A DNA stretch of 64,000 nucleotides from Gardnerella vaginalis 1500E (GTDB lineage Bacteria > Actinomycetota > Actinomycetes > Actinomycetales > Bifidobacteriaceae): the NCBI RefSeq assembly GCF_000263595.1, contig NZ_ADES01000012.1, forward strand, positions 1 through 64,000. Reading direction: 5' to 3'. Position numbers and translations under genes: made by a program. The notes under the pieces were generated by a model, which saw only the letters and a program-made list of their open reading frames with translations, was not told the DNA's origin and made no database searches. Shown here piece after piece: positions 38,841 to 48,028 of the stretch (positions are counted from its first letter, which is position 1; every line of letters starts with the position of its first letter).

Positions 38841-40919
38841 TTATGCTTCAAGCGTTATTACAGGATGCAAATCAAACATTGTTACAGTGCGCTTCATGCG
38901 GCAGGCAATGCTTGTTATAGCAATCGCAATAACGCCGAAAAGAACAAGCATTCCAATGCCAGAGACTATTTCACCACTGTTCTTTCCAGACATTGCTTGA
39001 CGCAACCCCATAATTGAGTACGTCATTGGCAAGTAAGGGTGAACAGCTCTAAAGAATGCCGGCGTCATTTGTACTGGGAACGTTCCTGCAGAGCTTGTGA
39101 TTTGCAACATAAGTAGCACAATCGCAACTATTCGCCCTGGTATGCGGAACACCACCATAATCATTTGCATTATAGCCATAAAGACTATTGACGCTATAAT
39201 CCCCAGCGCGTAGAATGCACCAACATTATCGATTTGCAACTTCAACGCTCCTTGAACAACGCCCATAAGAATAATCGCTTGCACAACGCCCATAAGCACA
39301 AACGGCGTCAAGCTAATAAGCGCGCTTTTAAGCGGATTCATGCCGTTTAGTATCGCTCGCCTATCCATAACTCTCAAAACGAATGTTGCCATAAGAGCAC
39401 CAACCCAAAGGGCGATGGAAATAAAGTAAGGAGCAAAACCAGTTCCATAGTTTTCAACGTGCGAATACTCGTGCTCCTCCAAGGAAACTGGTGCGCTCAT
39501 CATCTTACTTTTTTGAACAATACCGTTTACTTTTCCAGACTTTTGAGCATCTTTAAGCCCGTCATGCAATTTCTTAGCACCATCAACAAGCTTTGGAGTG
39601 TTATCAGATAGCTTCTTAACACCGGAATTAAGCTGATTAGAACCGTTCACTATTTTTGAAGAACCTTGTGCAGCTTCATTCACGCCACTATTTAGCTTCT
39701 CACTACCGTTACTTACTTGAGCCAAACCGTCAGCAAGCTTGTTTGTGCCAGCAACTAACTTATTCGAACCAACATTAACTTTCTCCATGCCTTGCATAAG
39801 AGCGTCAGCACCGCCCTTTATTTGCAAGCTTCCTGCAGAAAGCTTGTCTGCTCCAGCGCTTAAAGCAGAAAGATTTGTTTCTAGAAGATTAGAATTTTCA
39901 CCTAATCCTTCTGCCAAACTTTGCAAATTAGCAAGCACGTCTTCCTTTGTTACTGCTGGGTTTTGCGCTTGCATAAGAAGACCAGTAATTTGTGCTTTTG
40001 TTTCAGCGTTTCCAGCTTTAACATGTTCTTCTAATTCGTTGCTAGAAGCTGCAAGCTTTTGAGCTCCTTCATAGAATTCGTCTGTTGCAGCCGATAGCCT
40101 TTGCGTTCCTTCGCTTAACTGTTGGGCTCCGTTTGCTAAATCTTGCGTTTTTTGTGCAAGATATTGAGCTCCTTCTTTGCTACGAGCATTGGCTTCAGTT
40201 AGCGTATTCGCGCCTTTTTGAAGCTCCCCTAATCCGCCTTGAAGTTTTTGCAAAGATTGCGAAAGTTTATTCGACCCATCTGCAAGCTTATTGATTCCGC
40301 CTTGCAAAGACTTTGAACCTTCATGCAATGCTCCAGCACCGTTTGCAGCAGCACCAAGAGAATCCGAAGCCGAGTTGACTTTTGCAAACATGTGCTCCCA
40401 ATACTCTTGAGCAATCGCCTCGCTAATCTCAGTACGCATAGTGCGGAAAGCAGTTTTACCAATTTGCGAAGCCAGCATATTGCTTGCTTGATCATACTTT
40501 ACGTGAAGCTTTGCTTTAGTAGGAGTATCGTATTGCGCGGAAGCAATGCACTTACTGAAAGAAGCTGGAATAGTTGCCACCATAAAATAATTGCCATTTT
40601 TAAGACCCTTATTCGCTTCGGCACTATTTACAAAATTCCATTGGAAACCTTCACTACCGTCTTTTTGATTCTTTAAACGAGTTTTGATTTCGTTTCCAAT
40701 GTTTCGCATTTTGCCGTTAATCATAGCGCCATTGTCTTCAACAACAACAGCCACAGGCACAGTATCCAAAGTCTTATAAGGATTTGTAAATGCCCATAAG
40801 TAAAGCGATCCGTATAAAAGTGGAATCAAAGCTACGGCTCCAATAACAAGCTTTCGAGCTTTTCCTTTCATCATGTTGTTAAGCTCACGAAATGCAAGAG
40901 CAATAGTATTAACGCGCAT
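38841..40919 (-). CDS. YhgE/Pip domain membrane protein (ABC-2 type permease)
   Basis: A 692-residue protein. One N-terminal membrane segment (about residues 24-44) is followed by the YhgE/Pip N-terminal motif NPYKTLDTVPVAVVVEDNG. A long exterior heptad-like region follows (SLQGGINKLADGSNKLSQS repeated with variations, about 205-460), then five C-terminal ABC-2 permease helices. The family covers type VII-linked and phage-infection proteins (Pip) and exporters of unknown cargo. The start ATG at 40919 overlaps the ATPase gene end by 11 bases and has a GGTGGTG ribosome-binding site, so the two are coupled. Confidence 0.85.
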   Translation of the reverse strand: MRVNTIALAFRELNNMMKGKARKLVIGAVALIPLLYGSLYLWAFTNPYKTLDTVPVAVVVEDNGAMINGKMRNIGNEIKTRLKNQKDGSEGFQWNFVNSAEANKGLKNGNYFMVATIPASFSKCIASAQYDTPTKAKLHVKYDQASNMLASQIGKTAFRTMRTEISEAIAQEYWEHMFAKVNSASDSLGAAANGAGALHEGSKSLQGGINKLADGSNKLSQSLQKLQGGLGELQKGANTLTEANARSKEGAQYLAQKTQDLANGAQQLSEGTQRLSAATDEFYEGAQKLAASSNELEEHVKAGNAETKAQITGLLMQAQNPAVTKEDVLANLQSLAEGLGENSNLLETNLSALSAGADKLSAGSLQIKGGADALMQGMEKVNVGSNKLVAGTNKLADGLAQVSNGSEKLNSGVNEAAQGSSKIVNGSNQLNSGVKKLSDNTPKLVDGAKKLHDGLKDAQKSGKVNGIVQKSKMMSAPVSLEEHEYSHVENYGTGFAPYFISIALWVGALMATFVLRVMDRRAILNGMNPLKSALISLTPFVLMGVVQAIILMGVVQGALKLQIDNVGAFYALGIIASIVFMAIMQMIMVVFRIPGRIVAIVLLMLQITSSAGTFPVQMTPAFFRAVHPYLPMTYSIMGLRQAMSGKNSGEIVSGIGMLVLFGVIAIAITSIACRMKRTVTMFDLHPVITLEA

Positions 40920-41676
40920 TATTTTCACCACCATTTGCTTCACGTTCACCAAGCTGAGAATCAGTATGAGAATTTTCTGTTTTCTCATTATTTGGCATAA
41001 GTCTTAATACTTGATCCGCTTGCTTTTCTAACTCACTTTGCAAAACTCCAACAAGGCAGGAGCAGTAGTTTTTGCTAACGTATTCGCGAATATCGGAAAG
41101 TAAGCATTCGCTTTGCTCACTAGTAAGCTCCGTTTCAATTCCATCAACAAATAGCAACCACGGCTTTTTTAGCAAAGCCAACGCAATTGCCAAGCGCATG
41201 CGCTCGCACGGAGTCAACTCTCCTATTGCTGTTTTGTGAGGAGAAAATACTTTCCACTGCGCAAGAAGATTGTACGCGTATTGGCGCAATGCTTCGCGAT
41301 TTTTTACATCATTTTTATACTGTTCGCGAAATAGTGGCGAAGATGATGCGAGTTTTAGCTCACTCATCAAAACTTCTTCTATTGTTTGCGTTTTGTAGAA
41401 TTCGTTAATTCCGTTGAATAATCCCAATCCCACGTATTGACGAGATTCTTTAAAATCGCTAGGAAGAGTTGCGTCCGCAATAGTAAGAGTTCCGTTCGTA
41501 AATTTCATATAACCAGACAGTGCAAGTAGCAAAGCTGATTTTCCAGAGCCGTGTTCGCCTGATATTGCAACGATTTGATGAGCTTCTACTTTTAATGACA
41601 CATCCCAAAATGGTGTTCTTCTAAATCTTTGTAAACCTAATTCTTTAGCTTCTAAAAGCGTTTTACTATCTTTCAT
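40909..41676 (-). CDS. ABC-type ATP-binding protein with degenerate catalytic motifs
   Basis: A 255-residue nucleotide-binding domain coupled to the YhgE permease. Walker A is intact (GEHGSGKS, 40-47). The signature motif is LTPCE (153-157) instead of LSGGQ, and Walker B ends FVDG (175-178), so the catalytic glutamate after the Asp is Gly. It may hydrolyse ATP slowly, act as a regulatory subunit, or dimerise with another ATPase. The ATG at 41676 is preferred over a TTG at 41700; neither has a strong ribosome-binding site. The 3' end overlaps the permease start. Confidence 0.8.
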   Translation of the reverse strand: MKDSKTLLEAKELGLQRFRRTPFWDVSLKVEAHQIVAISGEHGSGKSALLLALSGYMKFTNGTLTIADATLPSDFKESRQYVGLGLFNGINEFYKTQTIEEVLMSELKLASSSPLFREQYKNDVKNREALRQYAYNLLAQWKVFSPHKTAIGELTPCERMRLAIALALLKKPWLLFVDGIETELTSEQSECLLSDIREYVSKNYCSCLVGVLQSELEKQADQVLRLMPNNEKTENSHTDSQLGEREANGGENNAR

Positions 41677-42229
41677 AATTTGTATGTTTGACGCTTGCAA
41701 TTAAGATATGGCGTAGTATCTTTTTTGCTTAGAGCGCCAGGCATTCCTCCTTACTCTAAATACTCTAAATAACTTATTTGCAGTTTTCAGTTTTCAGTTT
41801 TCAGTTTTTAGTTTTCAGTTTTTTGTTTATTGTTTATTTTTGGATTTTCGCAATTAGCAAAACAATTTTTAATTTTCACATTGCTTTATCGCTATTTTTC
41901 AGCGGTAAACTCACGTTGCAATGCTGCAATAAAACGGTGCAAAACCGAACATTTGGTGATTTATCAATTCTTCACCACTAATCACTTAGAATACTCTTTT
42001 GTGCAAACAATTGTTGAGTTACACTAATTTTTTTATTTAATTGTTTATACTTTATATTTATTTAAGAAACAAGTTGTAAACACTTCCATGCTATATTGTC
42101 TTTAATTACTAAATGTAAGAAATACATATGTAAGAATACGTATGCAAAAATACAGACGTAGGCAATACGAAATAAAACGTATTGCTTCAAACAATATATT
42201 AAATTCAAGCATTTAAAGGGGTGAACGGC
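41677..42229. other. Long AT-rich intergenic region
   Basis: About 550 bp between divergent ABC and antiporter genes. It contains a heptanucleotide tandem repeat (listed separately); otherwise no gene, RNA or clear operator is seen. Confidence 0.5.
41781..41822. repeat. Heptanucleotide tandem repeat (CAGTTTT x6)
   Basis: Six consecutive 7-bp units, five CAGTTTT and one TAGTTTT, about 105 bp upstream of the ABC ATPase start codon. The length is prone to slippage. Confidence 0.9.
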
Positions 42230-43570
42230 ATGCTAAGTTTGCAAATTTTAAATATTATATTTAATCCGGTTATTGTGTCGGTTGTAGTGCTATGCGCACT
42301 TAGTCTTGCAAAACTTAATGTTTTGCTATCAATGATAGTAGCTTGCGTTGCAGGTGGCATTGCCGGTCATCTTCCGCTTTTTGGAGATGGAAATCACACG
42401 ATTATGGCGTTGCTTTGCGACGGTTTCTCCACCAATGCGCAAACTGCGCTCGCCTACATTTTGCTTGGTACTTTTGCGGAAGCAATTACAGCAACCGGTT
42501 TGGCTCAAATTATTTCTAAAAAAATTAGCAAAATTATTGGCATGAAAAAGTACGCTCTACTTGCAGTACTAACTCTAATTGCGTGCATGTCTCAAAATAT
42601 TGTGCCAGTTCACATTGCTTACATTCCTATTCTTATTCCGCCGATTTTACGAATTATGAACGAACTTAAGATTGACCGCCGAGCAGCTGCATGCTGTACT
42701 GCTTTTGGTCTTGAAGTTCCGTACATTGCCATTCCGTTTGGATTTGGCTTAATTTTCCAAACTGTTATTGCTACGAATCTTTCTAAAAACGGTATGAAGG
42801 TTAGCGTTGCAGACGTTAGCGCCGTGAACTGGTATTTAGGCGCTGCAATGCTCGCAGCACTACTGTTTGCAGTTTTTGTTCTATACAGAAAGCCTCGCGA
42901 ATATGAAACTACTGAGGCAGATACTAAAGCCGCAGACGCTGTTGTTAGACCTCTTAACAAACGCCACTACGTAACCATTCTTGCAATTATTGTTGTTGTA
43001 GTAGTGCAAGTTATTAGTAAGGATCTTTCGCTTTCTTCTCTTGCAGGTCTTGCAACTATGATTATTTTTGGAGCAGTTGCATGGAAGGATATTGATAAGC
43101 AGCTTGCCGGCGGTGTAAAACTCATGGGTCTTATTGCTTTCGTTATGCTTATTGCTGGCGGCTACGCTAACGTTATTCAAGCAACAGGCGGAGTTGAGGA
43201 GCTTGTGCACTTGGGTGTTGCAGCTATGGGACAGAACAAAATTATTGCCGCGTTTGTGATTACGATTATTGGTTTGCTTGTTACTATGGGCATTGGCACT
43301 TCCTTTGGCACAGTTCCTATTCTTGCGGTTTTGTTCGTGCCTCTTTGCCAGAGCATTGGTTTTAGCACTCCTGCAACGATTCTTCTTATGTCTTCTGCTG
43401 CAGCTCTTGGAGACGCAGGCTCCCCTGCTTCCGACACCACGCTCGGGCCTACTGCCGGCTTAAACGCGGACGGTCAACACAGTCATATTTGGGATACTTG
43501 CGTTCCAACATTCCTTATTTTCAATATTCCGCTTATGGCTGCCGGCATTGTAATATCACAGTTTATTTAG
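42230..43570 (+). CDS. Na+/H+ antiporter family protein
   Basis: A 446-residue polytopic protein with about 11-12 hydrophobic segments, matching the Na+/H+ antiporter family (NhaC-related, with an N-terminal Na_H_antiport_2 region). Family-like loops are GTFAEAITATGLAQIISKKI, SQNIVPVHIAYIPI and the late GDAGSPASDTTLGPTAG, the last strongly conserved in this group. Start ATG at 42230 with AAGGGG upstream; a GTG at 42221 lies inside that site and is rejected. It is followed by a terminator. The exchanged ion or solute (Na+ or an organic acid) is not proven. Confidence 0.82.
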   Translation: MLSLQILNIIFNPVIVSVVVLCALSLAKLNVLLSMIVACVAGGIAGHLPLFGDGNHTIMALLCDGFSTNAQTALAYILLGTFAEAITATGLAQIISKKISKIIGMKKYALLAVLTLIACMSQNIVPVHIAYIPILIPPILRIMNELKIDRRAAACCTAFGLEVPYIAIPFGFGLIFQTVIATNLSKNGMKVSVADVSAVNWYLGAAMLAALLFAVFVLYRKPREYETTEADTKAADAVVRPLNKRHYVTILAIIVVVVVQVISKDLSLSSLAGLATMIIFGAVAWKDIDKQLAGGVKLMGLIAFVMLIAGGYANVIQATGGVEELVHLGVAAMGQNKIIAAFVITIIGLLVTMGIGTSFGTVPILAVLFVPLCQSIGFSTPATILLMSSAAALGDAGSPASDTTLGPTAGLNADGQHSHIWDTCVPTFLIFNIPLMAAGIVISQFI

Positions 43571-43649
43571 CAGATTATTTCCGAGAACACGGCAAGTAAA
43601 AACGCAACTAGCAAATAATTGCAACTAGCGAATAACGCAAGTAACCAAT

Positions 43650-43690
43650 AAACGCCAGTAGAGTTGAAATAAACTCCCTGGCGTTTGTTT
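43650..43690 (+). terminator. Terminator after antiporter gene
   Basis: AAACGCCAG / CTGGCGTTT inverted repeat (43650-43658 / 43678-43686) with an inner GAGTT/AACTC pairing, then a T run. Confidence 0.85.
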
Positions 43691-43728
43691 TTAACCAATC
43701 AACCAATCAACCCAAAGTGGTCGATTGC

Positions 43729-43769
43729 AAAGTGGCCAATCGCTGCAAATTTACAACGATTGGCCACTT
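43729..43769. repeat. Dispersed palindromic intergenic repeat, type A copy 1
   Basis: Perfect 13-bp arms AAGTGGCCAATCG / CGATTGGCCACTT around a 14-base core with TGCAAATTTACAA. The same element recurs at 45554 and 51037. A half copy (AAAGTGGTCGATTG) lies just upstream at 43714. Confidence 0.9.
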
Positions 43770-43771
43770 GA

Positions 43772-43904
43772 GCCACACATAGACACTCGCGCAGTACGCA
43801 ATCTGCATAAGTGCCCCAAAAATAGGCAAAATCAGATACTCGCGCAGAAACCATACTGCACCAATGTCCCAAAATAGCCAAACAGAGACCCTAACGCAGA
43901 AACA
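43772..43904. repeat. Imperfect tandem repeat, about 50-bp unit
   Basis: Two and a half diverged copies of a unit containing GCACCAATGTCCCAAAA and CAGATACTCGCGCAGAAA-like blocks; a single related copy lies at 53289-53336. No coding potential was seen. Confidence 0.7.
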
Positions 43905-44031
43905 CGCAAATCTACCGGACATTTGTCAATCGAAACGAAAGCATACCTCACTTGCGTTGAAAGCACAAAGAACAACGCTTAGGCACGCAACAAAAATCAC
44001 ACGACATCGGTAATTCTCTAGACAGAAGGTA

Positions 44032-45390
44032 CTACTTAATTTTAAAGTTCTTGACTATTTCGTCTATCTCGCTACTATCCTGGCCTTTCGCAACAGCAAA
44101 CGGGCGTTCAACATTGTGCGCTACAATTCTGAATGGCATCAAATGTTTGTTTTTATTACGCAAAATATTAACTTGCTCAATTGGCGATTCACCTATCATC
44201 CTATTGCCCTTTTCCTCATTAAAATCTCCATCACCACCAAAATACTTACGGCCATTGGGCATATAAATAGCATCTATATATAAATCAAACTTATTGGGAT
44301 CAGTCTTCGACGGAACAACTACCTCGGTAAATGTATCATAATCTTGCAGTTCAGTGCTATGAAAACCGGCGCCTATACCAACCACACCGCCCGGAGTAAC
44401 TTGAACTCTAGCAAATCCTTGCTTATACAGCATATACCACGCAACACTGATTAAACTATCGCGATGTGCCGATTCGCTCAAAGTCACCGGATTACCATCT
44501 TTATCAACATAAACTGAACTGCCATCCTGTCGCAGTACATTCTGGCGAGTACCAATTAACACTAATCCTGAATTTCTTGGATTCTTTTCATCATCACACA
44601 AAGCATCGTAACCCATAAAGTTACTATCCTGGACCTGTTTCAAAAATATTAGTTGGCTATTAGAAACTAACATATTTTTACTATCGTCAAAAAAGTTTTC
44701 CCCTCTATCATAGCTCAAGTCAGGATCAACTACTTTACAATAGCTTTTATATAACTTATCCATACTATCTTCATCGATGTCGTTATTTACCACATCATTT
44801 TTCAAGATTGGGCCAAGCTGACCCTTCTCAGCGCTAGATTCTACTACAATTTGACTGGCACTCAGATAGTCTTCCGACATATTAAGATCACGTTCAAAAC
44901 CATTCTCATCGAACTTATCTTTATCGGTTACAGGATTGTAAGCGTGCAACCCATTACCTTCTAGCTCTTTGCGAGACCATACGGCATAATCCCCCAAAAC
45001 ACCGTCTTTATCGCGCCCCTGAAATAACCAACTAACTCTAGTCGCCACACCACCGATAAACTCGCGCGGCCCCTTAAACACAGTAAATACAACTAATAGC
45101 ACAGCACACACAACACCAGCTGCAATCAAGCCATTAATCAATTCCTGCCGTTTTTGCAATTGCTTCTTGTTTTGCGGATTGTTCTGCACAAAATTGTAAC
45201 TGTTCGCGTTAATTGCATTATATGGAACGTACTGTTTTACATTATTATCGGAATATGCCCCTGCACCATTCGAATTTACATTAGTGTTGTTTTGGGTTGG
45301 CTGATTCTGACTACTAGAGTAATAGTTATTTTGATTATTTGAATCATAGTTACTCTGGTCGTTCGAGCCATTCTGATTAAACTGTTCCAT
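44032..45390 (-). CDS. Unknown single-pass membrane protein with Asn/Gln-rich N-terminus
   Basis: I do not recognise this 452-residue protein. Residues 1-80 are dominated by Asn, Gln, Ser and Tyr (NQNNYYSSSQNQPTQNN and similar), followed by a Lys/Gln stretch, one membrane segment (about 88-107, GLIAAGVVCAVLLVVFTVF) and a ~340-residue acidic exterior domain without obvious repeats or catalytic motif. The N-terminus would face the cytoplasm and is prion-like in composition. ATG at 45390 with AAAAGGTAG upstream. Flanked on both sides by palindromic repeats. Could be a surface or stress-envelope protein; function unknown. Confidence 0.7.
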   Translation of the reverse strand: MEQFNQNGSNDQSNYDSNNQNNYYSSSQNQPTQNNTNVNSNGAGAYSDNNVKQYVPYNAINANSYNFVQNNPQNKKQLQKRQELINGLIAAGVVCAVLLVVFTVFKGPREFIGGVATRVSWLFQGRDKDGVLGDYAVWSRKELEGNGLHAYNPVTDKDKFDENGFERDLNMSEDYLSASQIVVESSAEKGQLGPILKNDVVNNDIDEDSMDKLYKSYCKVVDPDLSYDRGENFFDDSKNMLVSNSQLIFLKQVQDSNFMGYDALCDDEKNPRNSGLVLIGTRQNVLRQDGSSVYVDKDGNPVTLSESAHRDSLISVAWYMLYKQGFARVQVTPGGVVGIGAGFHSTELQDYDTFTEVVVPSKTDPNKFDLYIDAIYMPNGRKYFGGDGDFNEEKGNRMIGESPIEQVNILRNKNKHLMPFRIVAHNVERPFAVAKGQDSSEIDEIVKNFKIK

Positions 45391-45553
45391 CTCTACCTTT
45401 TCTCTAAATCTATACAATCTAAATTACACATAATCATTAAATAAAAACAGATTATGCATAAAATTTATTCTGCAAAATTTTAAAGCAAAGAAAACACTGC
45501 AAGTAACAACGCAATTCCTTAAAATGTAGCGAAAAAGCAGGTCGCATTGCAGA

Positions 45554-45591
45554 AAAGTGGCCAATCGCTGCAAATTTACAACGATTGGGAA
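45554..45591. repeat. Dispersed palindromic repeat, type A copy 2 (diverged right arm)
   Basis: AAAGTGGCCAATCG left arm and the identical core; the right arm has decayed to CGATTGGGAACT. Confidence 0.85.
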
Positions 45592-45656
45592 CTATCGCAC
45601 GTCTCCCAATGATTTAGAAAAGCCAGCAATCACTTCAAGTATTTCAATGCAAAATT

Positions 45657-46496
45657 CTATTCAACCAATTTCAACAACACATCCAAACTTAGTAACACAC
45701 TGCTAAAATCAATGTCTTTAGCATAAGAATATTTACGCTGATATGACAACCACAATAAAGAAAGTCTTTCATCACAAGCAATACTTTCATAAATAGATTT
45801 AAGATTATCTATAATATTTTCAGTTTTACGATTTTCACAAGTTGCATGAAAAGCACGCTTAAGAATCTCCCTATCAACCTCTTTCTTATGTGAAACAAGC
45901 AGCACGTGAACATCATAAAAATCTCTCATACGCGTATTAAGAATTCCGCGCGATAAAATGGTTTGTAGCTTTTCCGCAAACACTGTTTCAATATTGTAAG
46001 AAAGAATAGAAATAGAACGGTCTTCCAACATCAGCTTATAGTCATACTCAATTGCGCGTGGTGTAATAGTAGCTCCAGTAGAAACATCAATTTTTATTGG
46101 CGTTATCATTCTTCCAATACGCGAATCAAGCGCAAAACGAATACCTGGATATTCCATATCATCCATAATCTTCATTACGCTTTTAATAGTAAAATCAACT
46201 CCATCGTCTATGTCTATACGAGATATATCCTCAATCATTTTTTTCGTATTCTCAAGAGACAAATCATAATTTTGAATAGTCGTATCTATATCCATAGTGG
46301 ATCGCATAGAAATACCAAGCAAAGACGTTACTAGAACACCGCCTTTTACAATAAAATTGTTGCGATATTTTGAAACTGACACACGCTCTAAGTAGCGTTC
46401 CATCATGTAAAGACGCATTAGCACGCGAGGATCTGCGCTATTTTGTTCTGCGAGGTTTTTGATTCTACCTCTTATTTGTGCATCCGTTAAACCCAC
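45657..46496 (-). CDS. abiEii: AbiEii-type nucleotidyltransferase toxin
   Basis: A 279-residue protein of the AbiEii/DUF1814 nucleotidyltransferase family, the toxin of type IV toxin-antitoxin / abortive-infection pairs. Visible features are FIVKGGVLVTSLLGISMRSTMDIDTT (the family's KGG ... R.T.DID nucleotide-transfer core) and the downstream NIETVFAEKLQTILSRG ... RMRDFYDVHVL, both conserved. It starts with GTG directly after the antitoxin stop codon. Probably halts growth by NTP transfer when freed during phage attack. Looks intact. Confidence 0.92.
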   Translation of the reverse strand: MGLTDAQIRGRIKNLAEQNSADPRVLMRLYMMERYLERVSVSKYRNNFIVKGGVLVTSLLGISMRSTMDIDTTIQNYDLSLENTKKMIEDISRIDIDDGVDFTIKSVMKIMDDMEYPGIRFALDSRIGRMITPIKIDVSTGATITPRAIEYDYKLMLEDRSISILSYNIETVFAEKLQTILSRGILNTRMRDFYDVHVLLVSHKKEVDREILKRAFHATCENRKTENIIDNLKSIYESIACDERLSLLWLSYQRKYSYAKDIDFSSVLLSLDVLLKLVE

Positions 46497-47102
46497 TTAT
46501 AGTAACACCTCAAAATACTTGCGAACAACATTGTTTACTCTAAAAAGTTTCGCATATTCCATCAACAAATTGAGATCTTTGTCTGGTCTAGCAATATAAG
46601 ATTTTAAGATTGTATTAAATTCTTGAATCTCAATTAAATTTCTGCTTCTAAACGCGTCACAAACAGTTCTTTCAAGATTATACATTGGCACTTTATTACC
46701 GAGATTATCCGTGACTAAAATCTTTCCAACTTCAAGCAATTCCTTTTTTACGCTATAAACTTTCACATTGCACGACGCTTTCAGTCGGTGAGCATTAAAA
46801 CCACTGTAAACAGTAATAGTGTGAGTAATTGGCTCCATATCAACCAATCCATGATAAAAGAAAGCTTCGTCGTGAGAAAAAACAGCGGACGGCGAACGCT
46901 TATGAATAAGAAGCAACTCATCTACCCAGGAGTATTTAGACGCGTATATTCCACCGCTTAACTGTTCTAGTTCATTATCTTTAACGAATTTATAAAACTT
47001 ATATTTTGACAGTCCGCAAGATTTTGCTTCTTTTAAAGTAAGCATATTGCTGCTATTAGCATTTAATAATGTAGCGATAACACTCACCGTCCTTTCGTGC
47101 AT
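46497..47102 (-). CDS. abiEi: AbiEi-type antitoxin
   Basis: A 201-residue AbiEi family protein: an N-terminal winged helix (LTLKEAKSCGLSKYKFYKF), the conserved LEQLSGGIYASKYSWVDELL and FSHDEAFFYHGLVD, and a C-terminal domain ending YAKLFRVNNVVRKYFEVLL. It represses its own operon and blocks AbiEii. The stop codon directly abuts the toxin start. The exact start is unsure: the ATG at 47102 has no good ribosome-binding site, while a GAAAGGA sits within the first codons. Confidence 0.92.
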   Translation of the reverse strand: MHERTVSVIATLLNANSSNMLTLKEAKSCGLSKYKFYKFVKDNELEQLSGGIYASKYSWVDELLLIHKRSPSAVFSHDEAFFYHGLVDMEPITHTITVYSGFNAHRLKASCNVKVYSVKKELLEVGKILVTDNLGNKVPMYNLERTVCDAFRSRNLIEIQEFNTILKSYIARPDKDLNLLMEYAKLFRVNNVVRKYFEVLL

Positions 47103-47613
47103 ATATTGTAACTTATATTAGCACGATTGGATGAATTATATAAATTTCATTATCCCATTACCATCACGATTACTATCACGATTACTATCAAGATTTACGC
47201 TAATAGAATTCTGTGATTACCACACAGCAATACTTTATGACATGTTTACGCTGATTTCATATGTAGCATCAGCATAAACGTATCAAATACGCAAACAAAT
47301 CTCAAAGTAACTAAACACAAATCAGCCAATAGAAGACTTCAAAGTTCCCAAACTCCAAAGTACCCAAACCCCAAAAACTATACAATCGCTGCAAATTTGC
47401 ACTTAATGGCTACTAGAATTACAAAAATCGAAACTATAAAGGCAATAATCTAAAGAAATAATCATATAATATCTTTAGATTACATTAGACTGATTTAATA
47501 ATTTATTTATGCACATAAAACAAAACTAGATAAGATAATTCAAAAAAAAAATAATAAAAATAGACAACCCCACCAAAGCAATAAAATAACAATCATCTCA
47601 AAGGACACGCACT
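47103..47613. other. AT-rich intergenic region with fragments of repeats
   Basis: About 510 bp. It includes a 12-bp tandem repeat (47160-47195) and a fragment related to the palindromic repeats (CAATCGCTGCAAATTTGCAC near 47383-47402, then TTAATGGCTACT). No gene seen. Confidence 0.5.
47160..47195. repeat. 12-bp tandem repeat, three copies
   Basis: Units ACCATCACGATT, ACTATCACGATT and ACTATCAAGATT, head to tail. Confidence 0.85.
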
Positions 47614-47886
47614 ATGCCAACTATTAAATCAAGCACAGATTTACGCAATAACTACAACGAAATATCAACATTCTGCCACGAAACAAAAGAACCAGTTTTC
47701 ATTACAAAAAACGGTCGCGGAGACTTAGCCGTAATGAGCATCGACTTATTCAACAAGTTCATAAGCAAATATGAACTATACAGGTCACTATCTCAAAGCG
47801 AGGCTGATTTTAACAACAATCGCACATTATCTTTTGAAGAATCAATGCGAAACTTAAGAGAAGAACTCAACAATGGCGCAAAATAA
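47614..47886 (+). CDS. Phd/YefM-type antitoxin, no toxin neighbour
   Basis: A 90-residue Phd/YefM family protein: the N-terminal DNA-binding fold begins IKSSTDLRNNYNEISTFCHETKEPVFITKNGRGDLAVMS, and the C-terminal tail is the toxin-binding segment. An AAAGGA ribosome-binding site precedes the ATG. No RelE/Doc toxin follows; the next 140 bp hold only a repeat element and a convergent ABC gene, so it is an orphan. Confidence 0.88.
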   Translation: MPTIKSSTDLRNNYNEISTFCHETKEPVFITKNGRGDLAVMSIDLFNKFISKYELYRSLSQSEADFNNNRTLSFEESMRNLREELNNGAK

Positions 47887-47924
47887 CCAAAAATCAGACA
47901 ATCGCTGCAAATGCCTAAACCAAC

Positions 47925-47964
47925 AAAGTAGCCAACTACTGCAAATTCGCACTTAATGGCTACT
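47925..47964. repeat. Dispersed palindromic repeat, type B variant
   Basis: AGTAGCCA / TGGCTACT arms around ACTACTGCAAATTCGCACTTAA-type core (arms 47927-47934 and 47957-47964). Compared with type A, paired positions changed together (GG/CC to AG/CT). Confidence 0.75.
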
Positions 47965-48028
47965 AACACTGGCTCAGAATCTATTGCACTAAATTGCACA
48001 GCGCATTGCAACAATCCACACCACAGCC

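Noticed and set aside
43729-43904. CRISPR array
   Set aside because: Repeats are palindromic or tandem without unique equal-length spacers, and no cas genes are near.
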